Assembly: GCA_029448655.1 (NCBI GenBank)
Contig: JACCLO010000015.1
Span: 682,001 to 746,000 of the forward strand
Origin: Wolfiporia cocos
Lineage: Eukaryota > Basidiomycota > Agaricomycetes > Polyporales > Phaeolaceae
Length of the DNA stretch: 64,000 bases
Reading direction: 5' to 3'
The notes under the pieces were generated by a model. The model was not told the origin of the DNA, did not search any database, and was given only the letters and a program-made list of their open reading frames with translations. The translations under genes were made by a program, and so were the position numbers. Below are positions 23,329 through 34,820 of this stretch, piece after piece; positions within the stretch are counted from its first letter, which is position 1; every line of letters starts with the position of its first letter.

Positions 23329-24294
23329 CTAGCTTAATTACCTGTGGCTTCACCACACACACACATTTAATCACTTCAATATATTATCCCAATCCATGTG
23401 TGCCTATTTAAGATGATCAGGGTTTTTCAAGTTACCTGTGGGTCCCCAATCAATTTCCTGTCCATTACCCATGGGCTCCCTCTTTTGTCTCTTGTCTCTG
23501 CCTGCTCAGCCACTTCTGACACCTCGCTGATCATAGGTCTCATCATCACTTCACTTGTAATACTGTGTAATGTGGTGTCAAAATGTTCTTCATTTTTGCA
23601 ATCTTTTGGCAGGTATCTACAGCACAGGCCATTTATATTACAAAAATCTCTGTGGCATGAGGCATAAATCCCGGTGGCACAGAGCACAAATACCCATGGC
23701 ATGGGGCACAAATCCCTGTGGCATTGGGGTGCAAATCCCTGTGGCACAGGGTACAAATCCCCATGGTGTGGGGTATTTACATTACAAAAATCCCCATGGC
23801 ACAGGGCACAAATTCCCGTGGCATGGGGCACAAACCCCTGTGGCACAGGACACAAGTCCCCATGACATGGGGCACAAATCCCTGTGGCACAGGGCACAAA
23901 TCCCTGTGGCATGGGTACAAATCCCTGTGGTGTGGGGTATTTACATTACAAAATCCCCATGCCACAGGACAAAAATCCCTGTGGCATGGGGCACAGATCC
24001 CTGCAGCATTGGGGTACAAATCCCTGTGGCACAGGGCACAAATCCCTGTGGCACAGGGCACAAATCCCTGTGGCACAGGGCAGGAACAGCACGTGCGCCT
24101 TGCAGGCGCTGACTGTGGGAATCCACCGCCCAACTTCCTGGGCACCAGGCACCCTATCTAATGGGAGCAGGATCGACGCACATGGATGCCACGTGGCAAA
24201 CGTGGCGTCCATGTGCACAAAACGCGAGCGACACACTAGTTGCACACTAGCGACACGTGAGCGCCTATGGCGTGAGCTCCCATTATATTATGGA
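23329..24294 (-). mobile_element. Helitron unit 5, non-autonomous (966 bp)
   Basis: CTAG (23329-23332) directly follows the TC end of unit 4 (GA on the plus strand at 23327-23328). The 5' end is at 24294. It carries minisatellite array 4. Confidence 0.87.
23642..24083 (-). repeat. 24-bp minisatellite array 4
   Basis: Same family as arrays 1-3, in reverse orientation. The block near 24030-24083 is nearly homogeneous (CCCTGTGGCACAGGGCACAAA). Confidence 0.9.
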
Positions 24295-24602
24295 CTAGCT
24301 TAATTACCTGTGGCTTCGCCACAATTTTGTATTCTAGGAGTTATTGCTTATCTCTGCCCACTCAGCCACTCCTCCACCTTGCTAATGCTCGGCCTCGTCG
24401 TCGCTTCGCTTGTAAAACCTTTGCAACCAGCACGCGCACCTTGCAGGCGCTGGGCATGGGAATCCACCAGTGCCAGGTGCCCTATCTAATGGGAGCAGGA
24501 TCAACGACGCGCATGGACACCACGCAGCAAACGTGGACGCCAGGTGCATAAAACGCGAGCGACACGTGAGTGCCTACGGCGCGAGCTCCCATTACTTTTA
24601 GA
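24295..24602 (-). mobile_element. Helitron unit 6, short (308 bp)
   Basis: It has the same CTAG-AATTAA-hairpin 3' end and the same GAGCTCCCATTAC 5' end as the neighbours but lacks the minisatellite. It is adjacent to units 5 and 7 with no bases between. Confidence 0.87.
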
Positions 24603-24910
24603 CTAGCTTAATTACCTGTGGCTTTGCCACAATTTTGCATTTTAGGGCTTGTCATTTATCTCTGCCCGCTCAGCCACTCCTCCACCTTGCTAACACTCGG
24701 CCTCGTCGTCGCTTCGCTTGTAAAACCTTTGCAACTGGCACACGCACCTTGCAGGCGCTGGGCATGGGAATCCATCACCCAACTCTCCGGGTGGCAAGTG
24801 CCCTATCTAATGGGAGTAGGAATGATGCCCATGGATGCCACGCAGCAAACGTGGCATCCACGCTAGCAGCACGCGAGTGCCTACGGCGCGAGCTCCCCTT
24901 ACTTTATGGA
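24603..24910 (-). mobile_element. Helitron unit 7, short (308 bp)
   Basis: Same length and architecture as unit 6 with scattered differences, so it is a sister copy. No minisatellite. Confidence 0.87.
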
Positions 24911-25171
24911 CTAGCTTAATTACCTGTGGCTTCGCCACAAATGTTATGTTTTAGAAATATATATCTTAGTCTCTGCCTGCTCAGCCACTTCCTCGGCCTC
25001 GCTAACGCTCGGTCTCGTCATCGCTTCACTTGTAAAATCTTGCAATTGGCATGCGCGCCTTGCAGGTGCCTGTGGGCGCTTAATGGGTGCCCTATGGATG
25101 CCACGCGGCAAACGTGGATGCCAGGTGCGCTCCACACGACCGCTCCCATGCGAGCTCCCTTTACTTATAGA
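24911..25171 (-). mobile_element. Helitron unit 8, short (261 bp)
   Basis: A shorter minisatellite-free unit, resembling unit 10 (TGTGGGCGCTTAATGGG.. and CTCCACACGACCGCTCCC blocks are shared). Confidence 0.86.
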
Positions 25172-26446
25172 CTAGCTTAATTACCCGTGGCTTCGCCATG
25201 GTCACACTGTTTTTTTCCACTTCAATACATTATCCCAATCCATGTGTGCCTATTTCAGATAATCGGGGTTTTTTTGAACTTACCTGTCGATCCCCCATCA
25301 ATTTCCTGTGCATTACCCATGGGAAACCCAACTTCCCTCTTTTGTCTCTTGTCTCTGCCTGCTCAGCCACTTCTGACCCCTTGCTCATCCTCAGTCTCAT
25401 CATCGCTTTGCTTGTAATACTGTGTAATGTGGTGTCAAAATGTTCTTCATTTTTTGCAATCCTTTGGCAGGCATCTACAGCACAGGCCATTTATGTTACA
25501 AAAATCCCCATGGCACAGGGCACAAATCCCTGTGGTGTGGTATACAGATCCCTGTGGTGTGGGGTATTTACATTACAAAATCCCCATGCCACAGGACACA
25601 AATCCCTGTGGCACAGGGCACAAATCTCCATGGCACAGAGCACAAATCCCTGTGGCATTGGGGTGCAAATCCCTGTGGCACGGGGTACAAATCCCCATGG
25701 TGTGGGGTATTTACATTACAAAAATCCCTGTGATGTGGGGCACAAATCCCAGTGGCATGGGCCACAAACCCCCATGGCATGGGCCACAAATCCCTGTGGT
25801 ATGGGGCACAAATCCCCATGGTGTGGGGCACAAATCCCCATGACATGAGGCACAAATCCCTGTGGCATGGGACACAAACCCCTGTGGCATGGGGCACAAA
25901 TCCCCATGGCACAGAGCACAAATCCCCGTAGCATGAGCCACAAATCCCCATGGTGTAGGGTATTTACATTACAAAAATCCCTGTGGCATGGGGCACAAAC
26001 CCCTGTGGCACAGGACACAAATCCCCATGACATGGGGCACAAATCCCCATGGCATGGGGCACAAATCCCTGTGGCATGGGTACAAATCCTTGTGGTGTGG
26101 GGTATTTACATTACAAAATCCCTGTGCCACAGGACAAAACTCCCTGTGGCATGGGGCACAGATCCCTGTAGCATTGGGGTACAAATCCCTGTGGCACAGG
26201 GCACAAATCCCCATGCCACGGGGCAGGAACAGTGTGCAAAATGCGAGCTAGCAGTGTGCACGCCTTGCAGGCGCTGACCATGGGAATCCACCGCCCAACT
26301 TCCTGGGTGGCAGGCGCCCTATCTAATGGGAGCAGGATGGATGCACATGGATGCCACGCGGCAAACGTGCTCGCCATGTGCACTGAACGTGCACAAAACG
26401 CGAGCGACATGCGAGGGGTCCCACACGAGCTCCCATTACTTTTAGA
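25172..26446 (-). mobile_element. Helitron unit 9, long (1,275 bp)
   Basis: It carries minisatellite array 5 and the longer tail with TTACCTGTCGATCCCCCATC. Terminal CTAG is at 25172-25175, and the 5' TC end is at 26446. Confidence 0.87.
25501..26226 (-). repeat. 24-bp minisatellite array 5
   Basis: The longest array in the window (about 730 bp), reverse orientation, with the TTTACATTACAAAAAT spacer recurring several times. Confidence 0.9.
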
Positions 26447-26705
26447 CTAGCTTAATTACCTGTGGCTTCGCCACAAACGTTATGTCTTAGGAATATATTT
26501 TAGTCTCTGCCCGCTCAGCCACTCCTCCACCTCGCTAGCGCTCGGCCTCGTCGTCGCTTCGCTTGTAAAACCTTTGCAACCGGCACACGTGCCTTGCAGG
26601 CGCCTGTGGGCGCTTAATGGGCGTCCTACAGATGCCACATGGCAAACGTGGATGCCAGGTGCGCTCCACACGACCGCTCCCACGCGAGCTCCCTTTACTT
26701 ATAGA
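26447..26705 (-). mobile_element. Helitron unit 10, short (259 bp)
   Basis: Sister of unit 8, without minisatellite, abutting units 9 and 11. Confidence 0.86.
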
Positions 26706-27824
26706 CTAGCTTAATTACCTGTGGCTTCGCCACACACACACATTTAATCACTTCAATATATTATCCCAATCCATGTGTGCCTATTTAAGATAATCAGGGT
26801 TTTTTCAAGTTACCTGTGGGTCCCCAATCAATTTCCTGTCCATTACCCATGGGCTCCCTCTTTTGTCTCATCTCTGCCTGCTCAGCCACTTCTGACACCT
26901 CGCTGATCATAGGTCTCATCATCACTTCACTTGTAATACTGTGTAATGTGGTGTCAAAATGTTCTTCATTTTTTGCAATCTTTTGGCAGGCATCTACAGC
27001 ACAGGCCATTTATGTTACAAAATCTCTGTGGCATGAGGCATAAATCCCTGTGGCACAGAGCACAAATCCCCGTGGCATGGGGCACAAATCCCTGTGGTGT
27101 GGGGTATTTACATTACAAAAATCCCCATGATGTGGGGCACAAATCCCTGTGGCACAGGGCACAAATCCCCATGGCATGGGGCACAAATCCCTGTGGCATT
27201 GGGGTGCAAATCCCTGTAGCATGGGGTACAAATCCCCATGGTGTGGGGCATGGATCCTTGTGGCATGGGTCACAAATTCCCATGGCATGGGGCATAAATC
27301 CCCATGGTATGGGCCACAAATCCCCATGGTGCAGGGTATGAATCCCTGTGATGCAGGGTATTTACATTACAAAAATCCCCATGGCATGGGACACAAATCT
27401 CTGTTGTGTGGGGCATAAATCCCTGTGGCATGGGGCACAAATCCCCATAGTATGCAGTACAAATCCCTGTGGCATGGGACACAAATCCCTGTGGCATGGG
27501 TACAAATCCCCATGGTGTGGGGTATTTACATTACAAAATCCCCGTGACATAGGGCACAGATCCCTGTAGCATTGGGGTACAAATCCCCGTGGCACGGGGC
27601 ACAAATCCCTGTGGCACGGGGCAGGAACAGCACGCAAAGCGCAAGCTAGCAGCGCGCGCGCCTTGCAGGCGCTGACTGTGGGAATCCACCGCCCAACTTC
27701 CCGGGCGCCAGGCGCCCTATCTAATGGGAGCAGGATCGACGCACATGGATGCCACGCGGCAAACATGGCGTCCACGCTAGCGGCACGCGAGCACCTACGG
27801 CGCGAGCTCCCCTTACTTTATGGA
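26706..27824 (-). mobile_element. Helitron unit 11 (1,119 bp)
   Basis: It carries array 6. Its 3' tail (26730-27010) closely matches unit 5 (23360-23640), including GTTACCTGTGGGTCCCC. Confidence 0.87.
27022..27621 (-). repeat. 24-bp minisatellite array 6
   Basis: Same unit family, reverse orientation, about 600 bp. Confidence 0.9.
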
Positions 27825-28882
27825 CTAGCTTAATTACCCGTGGCTTCGCCATGGTCACACTGTTTTTTTCCACTTCAATACATTATCCCAATTCATGTGT
27901 GCCTATTTCAGATAATTGGGGTTTTTTTGAACTTACCTGTCGATCCCCCATCAATTTCCTGTGCATTACCCATGGGAAACCCAACTTCCCTCTTTTGTCT
28001 CTTGTCTCTGCCTGCTCAGCCACTTCTGACACCTCGCTGATCTTTGGTCTCATTGTTGCTTCGCTTGTGATACTGTGTAATGTGGTGTCAAATTGTTCTT
28101 CATTTTTTGCAATCTTTTGGCAGGCATCTACAGCACAGGCCATTTATGTTACAAAAATCCCCGTGGCATGAGTCATAAATCCCCATGGCACGGGGCACAA
28201 ATCCCTGTGGTGTGGGTACAAATCCCCGTGGTGTGGGATATTTACATTACAGATCCCCGTGCCACAGGACACAAATCCCCATGGCACAGGGCACAAATCC
28301 CCATGCCACAGGGCACAAATTCCTGTGGCATTGGGATGCAAATCCCTGTGGCATGGGGTACAAATCCCCATGGTGTGGGGTATTTACATTACAAAATCCC
28401 CATACCACAGGACACAAATCCCCATGGCATGGGGCACAAATCTCTGTGACATTGGGGTGCAAATCCCTGTGGCACGGGGTACAAATACCTGTGGTGTGGG
28501 GTATTTACATTACAAAATCCCCATGCCACAGGACACAAATCCCTGTGGCATGGGCCACAAACCCCCATGGAATGGGCCATGAATCCCCATGGTGTGGGGC
28601 ACAAATCCCCGTGGTGTGGGGCACAAATCCCCATGGCATGGGGCACAAATCCCTGTGGTGCGGGGCAGGAACAGTGCGTGCGCCTTGCAGGTGCTGGGCG
28701 TGGGAATCTACCGGCCAACTCCCCGGGTCGCAGGCGCCCCTATCTAATGGGAGGAGGATCAACGACACGCATGAACACCACGCGGCAAACGTGGCATCCA
28801 TGTGCACAAAACGTGAGCGACACGCTAGCTGCACGCTAGCGACACGTGAGCACCTACAGCGCGAGCTCCCATTACTTATAGA
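27825..28882 (-). mobile_element. Helitron unit 12 (1,058 bp)
   Basis: It carries array 7. The 3' tail matches unit 9 (25176-25500). The 5' TC end at 28882 abuts the autonomous-type Helitron. Confidence 0.87.
28154..28668 (-). repeat. 24-bp minisatellite array 7
   Basis: Same unit family, reverse orientation, about 515 bp with three spacer blocks. Confidence 0.9.
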
Positions 28883-30423
28883 CTAGGTTAATTACCCATG
28901 GCTTCGCCACGGCACACAGTTTCAGTACTTAGTCTCTTAGATATCATCATATCTCAATCCATGTCCTTATATGAGATCAATGGAGGAAGCTCATTCAAGT
29001 CCTCTTAAGCCTGCCCTAAAGTCAAGGCAACCACATTTCAAGTTCTCTTGAGCCTGCCCTAAAGTCACACCATTCACGCAAAAAGTAGGGCATTTTTGAT
29101 AACATTCATAGCAAACACCAATCAATTACAAACACATCATCTACACTAATTTTTCACAGTTCTTGAGGAATCCTAAGTCAAACGCATAAGCATGTAACAA
29201 ACAGAATGAATGAAGAGCATACCAGACAGAGACATTCTAAGTCCAATCATACTTTCTTGTCAACCCAATCCCAAGTCCTATCATCTCAAGTCAGCTATGT
29301 GTGCAACTATGGGATCAGACACATACCATTTTTGCTGAACTCAATAGCCATGGCCTCATTTGACCACAGATCTTCCTTCTCCACAGCACACAAATCCTGT
29401 ATTCAAGAGTCAGCAATGGATTGGATGTGGTAGCTCATGCATACCATCACAGCCAGTATGGTAACCATCCCTCCATCTATCCACACACCCCAAACCATCC
29501 TCTAAGGAATAAGTCAGACCATTGAAGGCATCCCAAATGCTGCAAGCGTGCATACCAATTGTTCAACAGGCCTGAAAGCACCTCGTGGTAGACAATGTTC
29601 GCTGTGCTGGTACTCTGTGAATCTGGTGGGAACAGGACTTTGATACGCTCTGCTGCCGTGCACCGTGATAGAGCAACATAGAGCTGGCCATGAGAGAACA
29701 CAGAAACACGTTGATCCAATCCCACATGCATGACTGACTGTCCCTGGGACTTGTTGATGGTCATGGCAAATGCAAGGCGGACAGGAAATTGCCGACGGGA
29801 AATGGAAATGGGGAGATCTTGGGCAGATGGCTCCAGAGTGATACAGGGGATGTAGACCACCTTTCCAGCATGGCTTCCTCCCAATATCCGGCACTGAAGC
29901 ACATGGGGTCGTATTGACATCAGAATCATCCGTGTTCCATTATAGAGGCCATTGGCTGGGTCGATGTTCCGAAGAAGCATCAGGGGACAACCTGGCTTGA
30001 GAGCTAAATGAGCCAAGGGTAGGCTGGAGACTGTGATCGAGTTGAGGTATTCAACAGGATAGTGCTCATCCTCTATGCCCACAACCTTGTCAGACCCTGT
30101 CAACACAACCTCCTCTCCTGGGAACCTGTCCAATATGAAGGCATTGAGTTCTGCCACCGCATCGTTCTTGGCACACAGAATTGTCTGTTTGAGGAAGTAT
30201 TGATCGGACTTGTTTCCTTCAGCAATGCCAGGATAAACAGCGTCCACCAATCCTTGAACTGTTTTGTTGGCCAGCCTCATGCTCTCTGGAAGAGAGACAT
30301 TGTTCTGGGAAGACCTAGGGTCTCCTGCTCCAACATTCAGCAACCACTGTGCAAAAGCGTCACTTGCAGGTGTGCGGTCAAGCCGCATGTTCTGTGTAAG
30401 ATGAAGGACCTGAATGTGCCTCC

Positions 30424-31015
30424 TGTTACGGATCGAATATCCGTTCAACGCGAAATAACTAAGTCAAGTTATTTCAACAGATAGAATATCTGTTCAGCGC
30501 AAAGTAACCAAGTCGAGTTACTCAGCGTATCAAGTAGCGCACTACTTGTCGGACTCCGCAGAGTCAGAGCGTTGGTATACAGGCTGCAGGCTTAATTGCT
30601 TAAGCCTTTGAGAACGAGTATAAGATCCTTGTAATTCAACAAGGTCGAGCTGAGGAACTCGACCGGTATATACATCAGGTCATATACTACGCCTTATGGA
30701 CCGGGGTCATAGTGTCTGTGGTACTGCTACTATTAAGTCCATTGAGCTAACGATATAAGTAATAAATGAGAAGTGTTGCAGTTGGGCGCAACAACAGGTG
30801 AAACATAGAACTCCTGTGGTTAGACACAGGATATCACCTAGAACCTGATACGAACGCAGCGACTGGGCATAGGGCTGTTGTACATGAAACAAGGTCCCTG
30901 GTTAGACAGGGGTCCCTAGAAATAAGAGCGCGCGGTATAGCGGTTGAACGCTAAGTCCTCATCCACGGTGAGGCGTCAATATGACATTCGAGTGTACCTT
31001 GTCAGAACCGTAACA
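30424..31015 (+). mobile_element. Solo LTR, family B (592 bp)
   Basis: Ends TGTTACGGATCG and AGAACCGTAACA with exact 5-bp TSD CCTCC (30419-30423 and 31016-31020). It lies in the RepHel helicase exon. TATAAG at 30620-30624 is followed by a hairpin CCTTGT/ACAAGG (30627-30644). Other copies are at 54065 (minus) and 62187 (plus), and partly near 63700 (minus). Confidence 0.92.
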
Positions 31016-34000
31016 CCTCCACAGATATGACCTCCTCAGGGAAGCAGATACAATCTGCTCCCTTGTGCCTCTAGGAACCACAGGTAGCGTCTGTCGGAAG
31101 TCGCCTCCAAAAAGCATGGTAATTCCACCAAATGGTACGTCCTTGTCCAGGATATCACGGAGGGTCCGGTCCACCGCCTCTATGGCATGGTGATGCTGCA
31201 TGGATGCTTCATCCCATATGACAATCCCTGTTTCCTGTATGAGATCAGCCAGATTGCTGTTCTTGGGGATATGGCAGGTCGAAGTCTCATGAACCGCTAT
31301 GGGTATTTTGAAGCGGGAGTGAGCTGTGCGTCCACCAATGAGGAGCAAGGATGCAATCCCAGAGGATGCAACACAGAGTGCCACCTTCCTGTGCATATGA
31401 ACTGCAGAAGCAATGGCATTACATGTGAATGTCTTGCCACCACCACCTGCACTGTGGAGGAAGAATATTTTCCCCTCTTGCTGTAGGACAGATTGCAGGA
31501 CCACATCATAGGCATTTGCCTGCTCTGGATTGAAGCGCTCCCTGTCCACCTCCACCCCAACAGCAAGCTCCGCATCATCATTGGCAAGTTCCTCTTGAAG
31601 GATGAGATTTACATGTGGAGGCTCCCATTGTGCCTGAGGGAGGGGCATGGGTGGAAAGTCTGTTAGCCGCCTTCCATACTTGAGCAGGATCTGATTAAGA
31701 AGGAACAGTCCCAGGTCCCAGACCTGTTCAACTGTGGGATCCTCATGCCCATAAGCAACAACTCGGAGTCGTAGGTCATCGCAAATGTTATTCCTGAACC
31801 GGGTCCAGAGGTCGGCAGGCTCCACAGGATGACAATGGGTGAGGAGTATGGCAAACAGATTGCGTAGCTGTGATCCTGACTGCATGTCTGCTGCCTCCTC
31901 CAAGCACAGTGCCCACTCCCCATCATCCTCCAGAAGTCCATGGGCAGAGCATGTGGCCTTGAAGGTTGGGTATGCAACCCCATTGACCTTGCAGAGGTCA
32001 TCCCAGCAGGTGGCACCCTTCACCACCATGAGCAGGAGTCGTAGGTAGAACTTTTCACCGGCTGAAGGGTGCACAAAGGCCATCCTGCCTATTGAAAAGT
32101 CCCGTTGCCTGACCTTCCAGGTGCGGAACCTTGCATCCCACACAAAGTGCTGTGGGAAATCCTGATACAGATGCTGTGTTGCCCCTGGGAGCTCTCAATT
32201 TGCCGTGAACCATTCTGTGAGCTGAGTCTTTGTCGAGGATGGACGGTCAGCAACTTCATGGGGGTTGTCTCCCTCAGCAAAGAATATCATCTGCTCGTCC
32301 TTGAGATGTACAGTCAGCCGATATACAGAAGGCTTTTCCTCATGCATGGGAAATTCTGCAATGTGCCAAAATGCCTCCACTGGTCCAATGTAGCGTCCGT
32401 CAATGTATTGTTTTACCTCGTCGACCTGTCCAACCTCCAAGGTCGCACAGTCATGCCCCTTGTAGATGTACTTATGTATGTACTTCACTGCCCTGATAGA
32501 AGTGCAGATCTCCACATTGATATGGCAGTCCAACATGGCAGTGAGGTGAGGGTTGTAGGGAACAACATGACGATTGTCAAAGTGGTGACCCCTGGAGTTG
32601 ATGTGCAAACGGCCATTGTCAGGGCATGCATAGGTGGGATACCCATCCTCTCCAAACTGGGTGTCATCACAAAACTGCTTTGGATAACACTTGGAGCAGG
32701 CCCTGTCCACCATGCATGGAGCATGAGGGTTATCATCCCCACATGGCCCATGGAGCATGCATTTTGTGACTGTGTCATAGAGCTTTGGCTGGGTCTCCTG
32801 ACAGGGAAGCTGTGCAGACACAATGTTGTCCACTTGGCCACCATCTCGGATCTTGTAGAGATCTTTGAGAAAAATCAGAAGGTGGACATGAGGCAGTCCT
32901 CGCTTCTGAAATTCAATGGTGTAGACATCCCCAGCCAGCTCACCAAAGAAGCCATCCTTGATCAGCTTGATCAAGGCCTGGAGCTTCAGATGGAACACAC
33001 GGGCCACAATATCAGGACGGTCTGCTGCCATTTGCTTCTTCCGTGGCTGCCCAGGATTATCTTCATCAGCATCCAGCTCCAGCAATGCATCCTGTATTTC
33101 AGGCCACTTAGGGTTGGCCGTCATTGTGAGGAAGATGTCTGGTTTGCAGCAATATCGGCAAATGGCCAGAGAGTCCTGAAGCAGCTGATACATATGCCGT
33201 GCACTTCCCAGATGGGAGGAGGGCAGAATGATCTGCTGTCCCTGTTGGCCAAGGTCTGGAACATTGTCGTTAGCATTCAGGGCATCCCTTACACTATTGT
33301 AGAGGTCTGCGCGGATCTGCCTTTGATTGTTCCGGACCCAGTGAAGCTTGCTGGCCTCAATGGAACCCCATGCATCCACAACATATTGCTGAAACAGACG
33401 TCCCCCACGGAAGAGATAGTCAAACTCCATGACTGCATCTTCATGTCTGATGATGCGGGGGTGTAGGCGGTAGGCATAGAAGCATTGTTCAGAGACTTTT
33501 GGGCTCCACATCTGTCCTTGAGGGCCTGCTCCTGAAGGTATCAAGGGGTGCCATCCTTGGTCACCATGTGGAAACAGCAGCACATAGTGCAATGGAGAAT
33601 ATAGCTGGTGTATGTTGCTAATCTTTTCCAAGTTACCACCACGGAGCCGGAGGATAATGTCTCTATGTCTTTGAACATCTTCATCACCACTGCCTGGAAT
33701 CACCGCTGCGACCTCATCTGTGGTGGGGAGGTTATAACACCGTCTGTCTGCAGTATGCTGCAGCATTATGTGGGCCCACACATTGAGCTGTTCTTCAGGT
33801 GGCTTTGCCTGTAGGATCTCAAATGCACGGCGGTAGAGAGGAACAAAGGGGTTATGCTCCTCAAATACGACCTGCAGCTCACCCATGATTCCTGGATCCA
33901 GATTGTGATTCCGCGTATTGTGGGTATCCAGGGCAGCCTGAGGATCATGGATATAGAGCTGTGCATATGATGGCTGCAGACCCTCTGGCGGGAGGAGACT

Positions 34001-34384
34001 TCCCATTTTGTGGTACAGAGCACCATGTATCTTAAAGGAGTATGGGCCTGAGCCATTGAGGATGGCATTATCGACATTGACAGCGACAGACGTGAATGCG
34101 AAGGCATTGTTGTACTGCCGGATCTTGTCCCGGAATGATCGAGAGTGGGGATCCACACCCATGAACAGTCGGCGTAATGCTGCAGGAGGCAGTTGTATAG
34201 GAGGCAGATCCACCTGGCCCTGAAGGCAACACACACCAAACTTGTGGCTGGTGTTAGTGGACGACTTCAAGCGCTCGCCTTTCCAGTGCAATGCATGGCA
34301 GTGTGGACATTGTATGTCCATCCTTCCAATGGAGTGACGGTCTGCTGGTTCAACATAGGGCTGCCTTCCCAAAGGGATATTTTG

Positions 34385-34820
34385 TGGGATTTGAGGCTGT
34401 TCATGCTGCTGCAACTCCCTTTGGAGTCTTGCCTGTTCGATCAGCCACATGTCATCAGCAAGTGCTGCATGCTGCTGGATCTCCCTTTGCAGCTGGGCCT
34501 GTTCAATTAGCTGCATGTCATCAGCTACTGCTGCACCCTGCTGCATATCCCTCTGGAATCTGGCCTGGTCAATCAGCTGTATGTCATCAGCAAGTGCTGC
34601 ATGCTGCTGGATCTCCATTTGCAGTCTGGCCTCTTCGATCAGCCGCATGTCACCAGCAACTGCTGTGCCCTGCTGGATATCCCTTTGCAGTCTGGCCTCT
34701 TTGATCAGCCGTGTGTGATTAGTAAGTGCTGTGTGCTGCTGGATATCCCTTTGCAGTCTGGCCTCTTCGATCAGCTGTGTGTCATTAGCAAGTGCTGCTT
34801 GACGTTCGACCTGGCGTTCA
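34385..34820 (-). repeat. 66-nt coding repeats in RepHel
   Basis: The word ATGTCATCAGC recurs every 66 nt (34448, 34514, 34580), encoding 22-residue units of the type ADDMQLIEQARLQREIQQHA. They form a predicted coiled coil upstream of the zinc-finger-like region. Confidence 0.8.

Noticed and set aside
20243..28668. CRISPR-like look of repeats with spacers
   Set aside because: The units are contiguous, variable and palindromic without unique spacers, and the genome is eukaryotic.
20168..28886. Many frames of 60-230 codons with GIC.PCH or HKSPWHGAQIP-like repeats
   Set aside because: They are translations of the 24-bp minisatellite (a multiple of 3 keeps frames open) on both strands, so they are not evidence of genes.
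32105..33466. Plus-strand frame of 453 codons
   Set aside because: It lies opposite the RepHel Rep and helicase-proximal coding sequence, which has clear motifs on the minus strand. The plus frame has none.
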